In this document: piece by piece, positions 27,509 to 36,251 of the stretch
Numbering within the stretch: the first letter of the stretch is position 1
Layout of the letters: each line of letters starts with the position of its first letter
Assembly: GCA_965371805.1 (NCBI GenBank)
Contig: CBDUZW010000014.1
Coordinates: 1-64,000 of the forward strand
Source: JAOZTV01 sp965371805
GTDB taxonomy: Bacteria; Acidobacteriota; Aminicenantia; UBA2199
Direction of reading: 5' to 3'
DNA: 64,000 nucleotides
Notes under the pieces: generated by a model
Database searches by the model: none
Seen by the model: the letters and a program-made list of their open reading frames with translations, nothing else
Told to the model about the DNA's origin: nothing
Position numbers and translations under genes: made by a program

Positions 27509-28717
27509 ATGGAAAAAGATTTTTCTTATTTTTATTCAAAAAATACTTTATCAATGGAACATTCCTTCATTAGGGAGATTTTAAAAGTAACAAAAAATAT
27601 CCCAGACATAATCTCTTTTGCAGGAGGACTGCCAAACCCGGATTCATTTCCAAGAAAAATAATTGCCAAAATATTTAATGATATAATTCTAGAAGAAGGC
27701 AAAGATGTATTACAATATGGAGCCAGTGAAGGGGATCTATCATTTATATAGGCAATAAAATCTTTTGAACAAGCTGAAAACATAGGAGATGATGAGTTTA
27801 TTATAACTAATGGATCTACAAATGGCATTTATAATTATACACGAAGTTTAATAAACCAGGGTGATATCATTATATGTGAAGCACCCGGATTTCCAGGTTC
27901 AATTGCAGCAATGGAAGCCTGTGGTGCACAATTGTGCGGAATTGAAATGGATGAAATTGGAATGAATCCAGATTTATTGGATAAGAAATTAAATCAATTA
28001 TTAAGCCAAAATAAATCGGTTAAATTTATTTATATAATTCCTGAATTTCAAAATCCCAGCGGTAGGACCATGACTCTGGAAAGAAGAAGAGAGATTCTTA
28101 AGGTTGCAAAAAAATATGATATCCCGATTCTGGAAGATCAACCTTATAGAGAATTACGCTATTCTGGAGATCGGATCATTACACTTTGGGAACTGGCACG
28201 AACAGAATTTAATGATCCGGAGATAGTAACTATCTGCAAATCCTTTTCCAAGATATTAGGTCCTGGTTTACGAAGTGGTTTTGCATCAGGTTCTCCAAGC
28301 ATTGTTGAACAAATGGTTAAGTGGGCACAAAAATCCATTGTCAGTCCAGATTGTGTTACTCAAAGAGTAGTTGCACGATTTATTGAAAGAGGTTATTTAC
28401 AGACACATATTAACAAGATAATTAATCTCTACAAACCCAAAAGAGATATGATGTTAAAGTCTTTGGAAGAATACATGCCTAAGAATGTGACTTGGACTAA
28501 TCCAGCTGGCGGGATGTTTATCTGGGTAATTTTTGATGAAATTATTAATACAGATGAACTATTTGAAAGGGCTATCAAGAATAAAGTCGCTTTTATTCCA
28601 GGTAGTAAATTCTATTCAAATAAGAAAAAAAAAAGGAATGAGGTTCGGTTAAATTTTTCATACCCTTCGATTGAAGATATTCAAAAAGGAGTTAAAAAAT
28701 TAGCATCAATACTATAA
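27509..28717 (+). pseudogene. MocR/AAT-I type PLP aminotransferase, interrupted by an amber codon
   Basis: Frame 27509-28717 encodes a complete fold-type I aminotransferase of the 2-aminoadipate-transaminase-like group, except that TAG at 27749-27751 interrupts it. Before the stop: IREILKVTKNIPDIISFAGGLPNPDSF. After it, in the same frame: AIKSFEQ..., PEFQNPSGRTMTLERRREIL, and the catalytic Lys in TICKSFSKILGPGLRSG. One nonsense base (for example TAG from TAT or CAG) separates it from an intact gene of about 402 residues. It could be a pseudogene, a recent mutation or a sequence error. Ribosome site GGAGGG precedes ATG. Confidence 0.8.
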
Positions 28718-28735
28718 AAAAAAATGGAGGTATTT

Positions 28736-29452
28736 ATGGAACAAAGTAATGAGAACAAAATCGTATCAATGCCGCGAATTGGGGATAACGCACCTGAATT
28801 CAAGGCCGTAACAACACAGGGAGAGATAAACTTTCCATCAGATTATGCGGGTGACTGGGTTATTCTTTTCAGCCACCCAGCTGATTTTACACCGGTATGT
28901 ACTTCAGAGTTTATAACCTTTGCCTCTATGGAAAACAAGTTTTTGGAAACAAACTGTAAACTTGTCGGATTGTCAATTGATGGACTGTATAGTCATATCG
29001 CCTGGTTGAGAACCATAAAGGAAAAAATTGAATATAAGGGCATGAAAAATGTTGAAGTAAATTTCCCCTTAATTGAAGATATTTCAATGGAAGTTGCAAA
29101 AAAATATGGAATGATCCAACCGGGGGAAGACACAACAAAAGCAGTCAGGGCTGTATTTTTTATTGACCCGAAGGGAGTGATCAGGACAATCATTTATTAT
29201 CCCTTAAGCCTTGGACGGAATTTTGATGAGATCTATAGAGTTGTGATCGCTTTGCAGGGAGCTGATGCATTTGGTATTGCGACTCCTGCAGACTGGCGTC
29301 CAGGGGATGATGTGATCATTTCGCCTGCTGGTTCCTGTGGCTCTGCCAAGGACCGGATGAATGGGAAAGAAGATATGGAATGTCAAGATTGGTTTTTCTG
29401 CTCCCGGAAACTTGATAAAGAAGTAGTTTTAAAAAAGATTCTAAAAAAGTAA
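28736..29452 (+). CDS. 1-Cys-type peroxiredoxin (AhpC/TSA, Prx6-like)
   Basis: 238 residues from ATG 28736 (behind TGGAGG; ATG 28724 lacks a ribosome site). The peroxidatic Cys is in SHPADFTPVCTSEF, and Arg in the KAVRAVFFIDP strand completes the active site. The C-terminal CXXDWFFC stretch with a resolving-Cys candidate is typical of archaeal/anaerobe Prx6 forms. It reduces peroxides in the cytoplasm. Placement with the NifX/ORP set fits protection of oxygen-sensitive clusters. Confidence 0.9.
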   Translation: MEQSNENKIVSMPRIGDNAPEFKAVTTQGEINFPSDYAGDWVILFSHPADFTPVCTSEFITFASMENKFLETNCKLVGLSIDGLYSHIAWLRTIKEKIEYKGMKNVEVNFPLIEDISMEVAKKYGMIQPGEDTTKAVRAVFFIDPKGVIRTIIYYPLSLGRNFDEIYRVVIALQGADAFGIATPADWRPGDDVIISPAGSCGSAKDRMNGKEDMECQDWFFCSRKLDKEVVLKKILKK

Positions 29453-29512
29453 TATTCAGGTAATAACTTAGAGATATCAACAGTCCTTCTTTTTTAATTA
29501 TCTTTATTATTA

Positions 29513-29932
29513 TTAAGATAAAGTTCGATTCTTTGCCCAGAATTTAGCTTCAGCTGTTACAAGTTTTTTGTCATCCTGAAAAATATAAGCATCAATATTA
29601 TATATATTATTTTTTGATTTTGTTTTTTGGATTGCTTTTATAATCGTTTCTTTATTTATAGCAACAGGATATGAATACTTAATATTTAAACGCACTGTAT
29701 ATGCAACAATATTATGGGCAAAAAGATATTTTGTCATTACTGAATCTATAATTGATGAAATAATACCTCCATGAATTATGCCATCATATCCCTGATAAGT
29801 ATCATCAAATTTAAAAATACCAGTTAATATTCCTTTTTTATTAAATGAAATTTTTAAACCAAAAATATCCGAATTGAAAATACAATTTTTATGATATATT
29901 TTAGCCAATTTTTGATAATTGTTATAATACAT
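29513..29932 (-). CDS. PaaI-like hotdog thioesterase
   Basis: ATG at 29932 follows AGGAGAAAA and is preferred over 29950. 139 residues with the hotdog core GYDGIIHGGIISSIIDSVM (HGG with catalytic Asp following), as in acyl-CoA thioesterases of the PaaI group. Third gene of a minus-strand unit after the CGGC protein, from regulon promoter 3. Substrate unknown. Confidence 0.75.
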   Translation of the reverse strand: MYYNNYQKLAKIYHKNCIFNSDIFGLKISFNKKGILTGIFKFDDTYQGYDGIIHGGIISSIIDSVMTKYLFAHNIVAYTVRLNIKYSYPVAINKETIIKAIQKTKSKNNIYNIDAYIFQDDKKLVTAEAKFWAKNRTLS

Positions 29933-29992
29933 TTTTTCTCCTAATATCATCTATGTTTTTGAATTTAGTCTTTCGTATTTTAATGATTATTT

Positions 29993-30436
29993 TCAATTGT
30001 ATAGCTCCATTATTTTTCTGTCTTCATCTAGCAAATGTCTAATAAGTTTTTTATAATTATTGTTTTCCCACGTTTTCAATAACAGGTGGTTTGTCAAATA
30101 GTTTAGTGATATTGGATGTGTTCCAATAATAACAGGAAGTTTATAGATTTCCTCAATATATTTTTTAAAATAATCAATTCTATTGCAGGGAGGATATCCA
30201 ACTATAAATCCAGTTGCCAAATGAATCATTTGAACACCATTTTTTTTCATCTCTTCAGGTACATATTCAATATTTCCTCCAGGACAACCACCACAATTTG
30301 CATATCCAGCAATAACAACTTCTTCATTCTTGGGATAAATAGAAAAAGCACCGACTCTTTCCTGAAGGGCACGAAAGCATTTGCCTCCTTCACAATTTTT
30401 ATATCTCTGGCAAATTATTATCCCTATCTTTTTCAT
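29993..30436 (-). CDS. CGGC-domain protein
   Basis: 147 residues. Cys-rich N-terminal part (IIICQRYKNCEGGKCFRAL), the NCGGCPGGN motif (about 66-74) that names the CGGC family, a GFIVGYPPCNRID segment and HP near the end. Function unproven; the cysteine and histidine clusters suggest iron-sulfur or metal binding. Its start overlaps the preceding NifX-like gene by 4 bp, so they form one translation-coupled pair. Confidence 0.85.
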   Translation of the reverse strand: MKKIGIIICQRYKNCEGGKCFRALQERVGAFSIYPKNEEVVIAGYANCGGCPGGNIEYVPEEMKKNGVQMIHLATGFIVGYPPCNRIDYFKKYIEEIYKLPVIIGTHPISLNYLTNHLLLKTWENNNYKKLIRHLLDEDRKIMELYN

Positions 30437-30765
30437 TTCTCTTCATCATTATTTAAATTATCACCCTCTAATAATGCATAAAACTCAACAAGTGTTCGCG
30501 GATTTGCTCTAGGAGCTCCGGTAATTACCCGAATATTTTTTTTATTTAATAGATCAATAAACTCGGAATTAAAATTTCCTACAATGAAAAGATCTATTTT
30601 TAATTTAATTAACCTCTCAGGGTAATTGATAGTATTATAAAAAGGTATTTCAAGATACTTCTCACTTTTAATTCTATGGTCTTCAACTGTTACTATAGTT
30701 AATACATCACAATGGTCCATTATACTACACAACATATTGTGTCTTGTTGGAATAGCTATTTTCAT
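30433..30765 (-). CDS. NifX/NafY-type (ORP-like) protein, copy 3
   Basis: 110 residues starting KIAIPTRHNMLCSIMDHCDVLTIV. It has the family's middle strand VGNFNSEFIDLLNKKNIR and the end GAPRANPRTLVEFYAL. Close relative of copy 1 at 24423. First gene of the unit with CGGC and thioesterase genes, 78 bp behind regulon promoter 3. Short acidic C-terminal tail. Confidence 0.82.
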   Translation of the reverse strand: MKIAIPTRHNMLCSIMDHCDVLTIVTVEDHRIKSEKYLEIPFYNTINYPERLIKLKIDLFIVGNFNSEFIDLLNKKNIRVITGAPRANPRTLVEFYALLEGDNLNNDEEK

Positions 30766-30843
30766 TTTGTATACTCCATTTATTAGTCCTTTTATATCAT
30801 TAGACCTTTGCTGTTATAAGGCAAAAACTAACTCCATAATAAT

Positions 30844-30872
30844 ATCATATGCACATATGTTCAAAATGTCAA
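30844..30872 (-). promoter_or_regulatory. regulon promoter 3 with CATATGTGC operator
   Basis: Minus strand: TTGACA (30872-30867), 17-bp spacer with GAACATATGTGCA, TATGAT (30849-30844). Drives NifX-like copy 3, CGGC and thioesterase genes. Confidence 0.8.
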
Positions 30873-31057
30873 CTTTTTTTTAAATAAAAAAAATATTTAA
30901 CACCTTCTATTCTCTTTCTACATCGATAATTAATATAAGTGTAGAAATAAAACTGATAAAAATAAATTGCTATATTTGATATATATAATAACTTTATCTA
31001 ATGCACTACAATAATAGTTCTTTAAAATTTTACATGTTTTATGTTATCTTTTGATAT

Positions 31058-31468
31058 TTATGGCTTTTTGCTTTGACTTCTCTTTTTTTCATATTCTGCA
31101 ATAGCGGTTTGAAGGCCAATTACTCCCAGTAACGAACAGTGTTTTTTGCTTTCCGGGATACCGCCAAGGCTCTCAATTATATCATTATCGGTTATTTTTT
31201 TTGCTTCTTTAATATACTTTCCTTTTGCAAGAATGGTCATCATGCTACTAGTTGCAATAGCCCCTGGACATCCAAATAACTTAAATTTAATATCAACAAT
31301 TTTGTCTGATTCAACCTTGATCCAGAGGTAAAGCTGATCTCCACACTCAGGATCACCTGTTATAGAAAAACCGCTTACATTTTTTTTATCAATTTCCCCG
31401 ATATTCCTAGGGGACATAAAATGATCCATTACATTTTTATTATATTTAGTTATTTGATTAACTTCCAT
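31058..31468 (-). CDS. IscU/NifU-type iron-sulfur cluster scaffold
   Basis: 136 residues with three scaffold cysteines in family positions: GDPECGDQ (Asp before Cys), FGCPGAIATSS and KHCSLLGV. It assembles Fe-S clusters from sulfide released by a cysteine desulfurase. No desulfurase lies here; the truncated Cys/Met lyase upstream may once have been linked. No CATATGTGC promoter immediately upstream on this strand. Confidence 0.9.
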   Translation of the reverse strand: MEVNQITKYNKNVMDHFMSPRNIGEIDKKNVSGFSITGDPECGDQLYLWIKVESDKIVDIKFKLFGCPGAIATSSMMTILAKGKYIKEAKKITDNDIIESLGGIPESKKHCSLLGVIGLQTAIAEYEKKRSQSKKP

Positions 31469-31481
31469 TCGTCCTTTTTAT

Positions 31482-31757
31482 CTACTTTACCTTATCAAGA
31501 GCATATTTTAGATCATTGATCAGATCTTCTACATCTTCAATGCCTGCTGAATATCTTACAAGATCATCTGTGATTCCTGCCTTAATTTTATCTTCCTTTG
31601 ATACTTTTGCATGAGTCATTGATGCAGGATGCTGAATTAAAGTTTCTACACCACCAAGAGAAACTGCAAGAGTTGCAAGATGAACATTATCCATGAGGAT
31701 CCTGCCAGCCTCTGCTCCTCCTTTTACACCAAAACTTATCATAGAACCAAAACCACT
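31482..31757 (-). pseudogene. C-terminal fragment of a Cys/Met gamma-lyase (PLP) gene
   Basis: The frame encodes SGFGSMISFGVKGG...VSLGGVETLIQHPASMTHAKV...VRYSAGIEDVEDLINDLKYAL, the last quarter of cystathionine gamma-synthase/methionine gamma-lyase proteins. A TAG and unrelated sequence lie just upstream of 31757, so about three quarters of the gene including the PLP lysine is missing. The junction lies near sequence containing GTTAGCCCAATTAG, also found beside the 35155 repeat. It precedes the iscU-like gene by 13 bp. Confidence 0.8.
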
Positions 31758-31872
31758 CTATCTGTTCCTTTGCAAGTTCATATTATAGTTGTATTTACAC
31801 AATGGCTCATATCTATTCATAAATTTTTATATCTTGTTGGAATAGCAACGTTTCAGTTAGCCCAATTAGCAT

Positions 31873-32631
31873 TTATGCAATAATCTTTGTTGCTTCTTTG
31901 GTTCTTTTAAACATTACTACAGAACCGGCTACCATTGAGTGAAAAAATACCAGTGTATATCCGGTAGGATAATCAAGATTATATGATACCGTAATTGCAA
32001 TTATATTTATCAATGTACCAAGGATCCAGGCCCACATAATATGTTTTTTTTCAAAGAGTGTTTTTGCAATAAGAGCAGGTGATATCAATATGGAAAAAAT
32101 AACTAGAACACCTGCCATCTTAACTGAACTTGTAACAGTTACAGAAAAAATTATAAAAAAAGTCATCTCCTTTTTAAAACCTGTAAGTCTCTTCATAAGA
32201 AAATATAAAAGAATACCCAGCAAAGAATAGAAAACAGCAACTCTATAGATTTCGGTTGAAGGTGTAAATAGAATATCTGCAGCCATTAACTGATGAAATT
32301 CCTCCATACCATGAGCAGAATTGGATAACATTATGAAAACAAAAGATATTCCAAATGCATATAATAAACCTATAAAAGCTTCCAGATGTTTTACTCTCCT
32401 TGTAGCTAAAGCAATTAACATTGCACCTGTCAAAGCAAAAATCAGTGAAATCAGATATTGATAATCTCCATGAAAAAGAAAAATAGAGACAGCTGCACCA
32501 AGTGCAGCCATCTGTCCTATAGCAAGATCTGTAAAAATAATTCCTCTTCCAATTATTTCCAATCCGAAATAAGAATGAATCCCAAGTAATACAACCGAGA
32601 GCAAAAAAACAGGCCAGAGAATATCAATCAT
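31873..32631 (-). CDS. ABC-3 family zinc/manganese permease (ZnuB-like)
   Basis: 252 residues with about seven to eight TM helices. GRGIIFTDLAIGQMAALGAAVS (about 29-50) and SVKMAGVLVIFSILISPALIA are ABC-3 signatures. Its start overlaps the end of the binding-protein gene. The normal third component, an ATPase (ZnuC), is absent on both sides: the next minus-strand sequence is the truncated lyase. A distant ATPase would be needed. Confidence 0.88.
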   Translation of the reverse strand: MIDILWPVFLLSVVLLGIHSYFGLEIIGRGIIFTDLAIGQMAALGAAVSIFLFHGDYQYLISLIFALTGAMLIALATRRVKHLEAFIGLLYAFGISFVFIMLSNSAHGMEEFHQLMAADILFTPSTEIYRVAVFYSLLGILLYFLMKRLTGFKKEMTFFIIFSVTVTSSVKMAGVLVIFSILISPALIAKTLFEKKHIMWAWILGTLINIIAITVSYNLDYPTGYTLVFFHSMVAGSVVMFKRTKEATKIIA

Positions 32632-33515
32632 TTCTTTAACCTCCTGTAAATTTCTTCATACAGGGAGAAAATACCATCAACCTCTTTTACTGCTCCTACA
32701 TCGTGAGGCATTTGAATAAATGAAATTCCGGTTTTTTTTGAAAGAAATTTTGAACTTTTTTTTGAATGATAAACATCATGAAGAATTTTTTCTATTTTAA
32801 CTGATTTTATAATTTTTATCAGTTTCATAATATGTTTCGGTGAAGGTGGGATTCCAGGTAAAGGTTCAACTGTTGCTATTACTTTCATCTTATATCTTTC
32901 AAGCAGGTAATCCAGGTTTTTATGATATTCAATATAATTTTTCCCACTGAATTCAGAAAATTTTTTGTCCAATTCTGCAATCTTTACTTTAAAAACTTCC
33001 ATAAATTTCTTATTATTTTTTATATAATAATCAGAATTATCAACATCCAAATCACATAATTTATCAGTAATTGCTTTTGATATTGCTGGTAGATTATATG
33101 GATCAAGATGAAAATGAGGATTTCCTGCAGGATGAATATCTCCATGCTCACGACTGACACTCTCAGGTATATGAATCAATTTGACAAAATTTGAAAGATC
33201 TAAAAAGCCCTTCCCACCTGAATTTACTGCAGGATTATTCGCCTGTCCAAGCAGTGGAGGCAACCACCCAATCTCAAGTTGAGCCCCGTTAATTACAATC
33301 ATATCCGCTTTTCTTACCTTACCGATCAATGATGGCCGGGGTACGATTGTATGAGGATCAAAATTTCCCTTTGATAAGGCTATCACCTTAACCTTATCTC
33401 CTCCAATCTTTTCAGTTATATCCTTTATGTAAGGATATGTTGTTACAACTCTTATATTTGCATAAGCAAAAGAGACTATCATTATTAGAAATAACATTAT
33501 AACTAGTTTTTTCAT
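32628..33515 (-). CDS. ZnuA-like metal-binding lipoprotein/periplasmic protein
   Basis: 295 residues with a signal peptide (to about residue 19, FAYA). Metal-ligand His positions are recognisable: PHTIVPRPS (about 56), NPHFHLDPYN (about 132-141), EPLPGIPPSPKH and HDVG near the end. These match cluster A-I zinc/manganese binding proteins. A short His-containing segment (SREHGDIHPAG) precedes the second ligand. Paired with the permease downstream and an outer-membrane protein upstream. Confidence 0.88.
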   Translation of the reverse strand: MKKLVIMLFLIMIVSFAYANIRVVTTYPYIKDITEKIGGDKVKVIALSKGNFDPHTIVPRPSLIGKVRKADMIVINGAQLEIGWLPPLLGQANNPAVNSGGKGFLDLSNFVKLIHIPESVSREHGDIHPAGNPHFHLDPYNLPAISKAITDKLCDLDVDNSDYYIKNNKKFMEVFKVKIAELDKKFSEFSGKNYIEYHKNLDYLLERYKMKVIATVEPLPGIPPSPKHIMKLIKIIKSVKIEKILHDVYHSKKSSKFLSKKTGISFIQMPHDVGAVKEVDGIFSLYEEIYRRLKK

Positions 33516-33530
33516 TTTTTACTCCTTATT

Positions 33531-34727
33531 TTAAAATTTATGGGCGCCATGTGCCCCTACTGAAACATTTATATTAAGAAATATTTCATTAAATGTTTTT
33601 TGTTCTCCAAATAAGAATTTGGCTTGATCATGAATAAACTGAAGCCTGATGCGGGAAAATTCACTGGGATTAAACTCAATCATAGCAGAATATTTTACAC
33701 CCGTTCTATTCAGATTTTCCTTTTCATAAATCCGTTCAGGCCTTTTTCCAATAAAATCATATCGAAAACCTGTTCTCCATCTCAGATTATATCTCCAGAT
33801 CAATTCACTATATAGACCTGAAATATTTCCATCAAAAGGCATTTTATCCCCGGTTGAAATTAAATACTCATCACCTTTTGAATTGCTCCCAATATATTCA
33901 CTCTGTAATGATATATACCGGTAGGAATCAAACATATATTTCAGAGTCATATCAAAACCATAAAGAATAGAATCTCCGGAAAATGCGTAATTTATATCCT
34001 GAGAATATGCCTGATGTCTTCCAGAACCAATTGAAGCGCCTACTAATACAATAAAATCATCTATATCAAAAGATGTTTTTACAAAACCAATGACTAGAGG
34101 GCTGTCATTTTTATTAAATTCATTATTAAATATGAAAAAGTCTTCATTTCCAAATATGGTTTTATTCTCTCCCTGTAAAATTTCTCCTCCAAAGACAAGA
34201 TAAAAATCCACAGGAGCAACCCAGGTAAATTGCAAGCCTATCTCATTTAAGTTTTCACTTCCCAATATACTACTATAAACCAAAGGCCGATCGGAAAAGT
34301 TCCATATATGATCATGTTGAGAATTAAGTCTTCCAAATCCACTAAAAAACTTTCCTGCTTTAATTTTAAAACCGGCAGGTAAACTTCTTGTTTTTACATA
34401 CGCTTCTTCAACATGTATTTCTCCACATGCAATATGTAAAGCAGTAAAAAAATCAAAATATGGATCTACAACTGTTTCAAAGGCCAGTTCCAGATAATTA
34501 AAATTAAATCCTTTTGTAATTGTGCCATATGTGTTATCTGTACCTGGAAGATTAATTAATAGATAATCATTATCGCTTATAGTTCTGTAATTATAAGACA
34601 AGTCAAGAATCAATGATATATTCGGTACAAATTTTGCCTGTGAAAAGGGGGAAGATTTATTCGAATTTGGAAATAATTCTATTGATATGCTTACTAGTAT
34701 AATTAATATAAAAATTGCTTTTTTCAT
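33531..34727 (-). CDS. outer-membrane beta-barrel protein of the metal operon
   Basis: 398 residues with signal peptide (ISIELFPN), many amphipathic beta strands and an ending INVSVGAHGAHKF with two His. SGFGRLNSQHDHIW and ACGEIHVEEAYVKTR add His and acidic residues. Such proteins accompany ZnuA-like systems as outer-membrane zinc uptake candidates. 15 bp upstream of the znuA-like gene, so one operon. Confidence 0.75.
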   Translation of the reverse strand: MKKAIFILIILVSISIELFPNSNKSSPFSQAKFVPNISLILDLSYNYRTISDNDYLLINLPGTDNTYGTITKGFNFNYLELAFETVVDPYFDFFTALHIACGEIHVEEAYVKTRSLPAGFKIKAGKFFSGFGRLNSQHDHIWNFSDRPLVYSSILGSENLNEIGLQFTWVAPVDFYLVFGGEILQGENKTIFGNEDFFIFNNEFNKNDSPLVIGFVKTSFDIDDFIVLVGASIGSGRHQAYSQDINYAFSGDSILYGFDMTLKYMFDSYRYISLQSEYIGSNSKGDEYLISTGDKMPFDGNISGLYSELIWRYNLRWRTGFRYDFIGKRPERIYEKENLNRTGVKYSAMIEFNPSEFSRIRLQFIHDQAKFLFGEQKTFNEIFLNINVSVGAHGAHKF

Positions 34728-34788
34728 TTTTCTCCTGTTAAAATAATATTCTTCTGTTAAATTTGTAAATATAGATATTTTGAATATA

Positions 34789-35067
34789 TTAAATTAAGAC
34801 AGGCGGAGGCCTGGGGAGAAGTAAAAAATATATTAATGTTTTTTGTGTTTTTTTCAGGGCCTCACTTTTTATAATAAAACAAAGTTTTATCTGAATAAAA
34901 AAGAATGCTGATCCTAAAATAATTGTAAATAAAATAGTTGACAAATTACAAAGGGGACATAAATCATCATATGTCATATTTGGATGAAAATGTATTAATG
35001 CTATTGTTATAATAGCCAAATAAAACACGACAAAAAAACAGAAAAATATTTTCCTTTTTATTGACAT
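34789..35067 (-). CDS. small membrane protein of the metal operon
   Basis: 92 residues. TM helix 1 at about 6-27 is followed by HFHPNMTYDDLCPLCNLS, which would face the periplasm and could bind metal. TM helix 2 is at about 43-65, and a C-terminal PRPPP tail ends it. The layout resembles short zinc-associated membrane proteins (DUF2946-like), an inference only. First gene of the operon, ribosome site GAGGAT. Confidence 0.6.
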   Translation of the reverse strand: MSIKRKIFFCFFVVFYLAIITIALIHFHPNMTYDDLCPLCNLSTILFTIILGSAFFFIQIKLCFIIKSEALKKTQKTLIYFLLLPRPPPVLI

Positions 35068-35154
35068 AAAAATCCTCTAAGGTATATAAATACACTATTC
35101 TGGATCTTGTGTCAAGAGTTTTGCACATAAAACCAAAAAAAAATTTTATATAAA

Positions 35155-35196
35155 ACCCTTAACATACGATATTGTCAGAATCGTGAGCTGACCCCT
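35155..35196 (-). repeat. dispersed GGGGTCA..TCACGA repeat, copy 1
   Basis: Minus strand reads AGGGGTCAGCTCACGATTC followed by ACAATATCGTATGTTAAGG. Closely related copies occur at 45446-45493 (minus) and 61161-61210 (plus). The start resembles ends of REP-associated Y1-transposase elements as I remember them; no transposase gene is near. Confidence 0.6.
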
Positions 35197-35332
35197 AATT
35201 GGGCTAACGGAAATCTAAGTGTCAGGTTTTTTATAAAAGAAGAACATATATTGCGTAAAAAAGCAGCTATGTTTCAGCTGGCCCATAATAAATCTACAAT
35301 AGAGACAAAAAAAAATTAAATTAAAAACAATG

Positions 35333-35361
35333 TTGACACGTGAACATATGTGCATTATAGT
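35333..35361 (+). promoter_or_regulatory. regulon promoter 4 with CATATGTGC operator
   Basis: TTGACA (35333-35338), 17-bp spacer with GAACATATGTGC, TATAGT (35356-35361). Drives the DUF4405 protein and the secreted protein behind it. Confidence 0.8.
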
Positions 35362-35380
35362 TATAAATAAAGGAGGATTA

Positions 35381-36250
35381 ATGAACTCAGAAAAAAAAGA
35401 AAATAGATTTGATTGGAAAAGTTTTATTAGCTTTTCTTTATTCTTTTCGTTTATAATTATGTCGTTAACCGGACTTGTACTTTATATCACTCCTCCGGGA
35501 AGGGTTGCAAAGTGGATCATATGGACATTTGCAGGATTGGAAAAAGGAGAATGGGAAGCTGTTCATACCATTTTTTCTTATATTTTTTTAATATTTGGCA
35601 TATTCCATATTTTTTCAATTAACTGGAAGGCTCTACTCTTTTATTTTAAAAAGAAAAAACAGAATGGATTAAACAGGAAGAAAGAACTAATTGCGAGTTC
35701 AATAATAATTATTATTGGTTTTTTCGGGACTATCTATGAAATTCCACCATTTAAGTCTGTTATGGATCTTGGAGAATATGTTAAAGAATCATGGGATAAA
35801 AAAGATCAGGAAGCTCCGGTGTCCCATACAGAGGCAATGATGATCACAGAATTGTCAGAAAAAATAGTAAAACTTACGCCTCAGGAAATAATGAAAAAAT
35901 TGAGAAGTAATAATATAAAAGTGAAGGATGCAAAACAAACTCTTGATGAGATTGGGAAAGAGAATAAAATATCTCCATTTGATATTTATAAGATAATAAT
36001 AAAGGATAGTGAAATAAAAAAAAGGAATTCAAGCTTATTTAGTCGAGGATCAGGGTTTGGCAGAAAAACTATTGCAGATATTGCAGAAGCATTAAATGAA
36101 AATGTGGAAATATTGATCAAGAGATTAAAAGATGCTGGAATAAATGCAGAAGCAGGAGAAAGGATAAGGGATATTGCAGAGGATTCAGGAAAAAGACCTT
36201 CAGAAATAATAAATTTGCTAAATAATGTTAAAAAAAAAAAGGAGAAATAA
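35381..36250 (+). CDS. DUF4405-type membrane protein with C-terminal helical domain
   Basis: The frame opens at 35330, but ATG 35381 behind AAAGGAGGA and downstream of the -10 box is the start. 289 residues. TM helices at about 14-35, 60-82 and 108-126. His in EAVHTIF and FGIFHIF sit in helix 2 region as in b-type cytochromes, so heme binding is possible. The C-terminal half (about 150-289) is soluble, with repeated short helix units (TPQEIMKKLR; TIADIAEALNENVEILIKRL). A decayed paralogue lies at 58268. Cotranscribed with the secreted protein; the stop is 1 bp before its start. Confidence 0.75.
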   Translation: MNSEKKENRFDWKSFISFSLFFSFIIMSLTGLVLYITPPGRVAKWIIWTFAGLEKGEWEAVHTIFSYIFLIFGIFHIFSINWKALLFYFKKKKQNGLNRKKELIASSIIIIIGFFGTIYEIPPFKSVMDLGEYVKESWDKKDQEAPVSHTEAMMITELSEKIVKLTPQEIMKKLRSNNIKVKDAKQTLDEIGKENKISPFDIYKIIIKDSEIKKRNSSLFSRGSGFGRKTIADIAEALNENVEILIKRLKDAGINAEAGERIRDIAEDSGKRPSEIINLLNNVKKKKEK

Positions 36251-36251
36251 A

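Larger units (their letters stand above)
35068..35380. other. intergenic region, 313 bp
   Basis: Holds the likely promoter of the metal operon (minus strand TTGACA-17-TATTTA, about 35116-35086), a dispersed repeat (35155-35196) and a further 90 bp with GTTAGCCCAATTAG-like sequence. At the right end lies regulon promoter 4. No gene seen. Confidence 0.6.

Noticed and set aside
27749..27751. Pyrrolysine codon
   Set aside because: A single TAG in an aminotransferase without pyl genes in view is better explained by a nonsense mutation or error.
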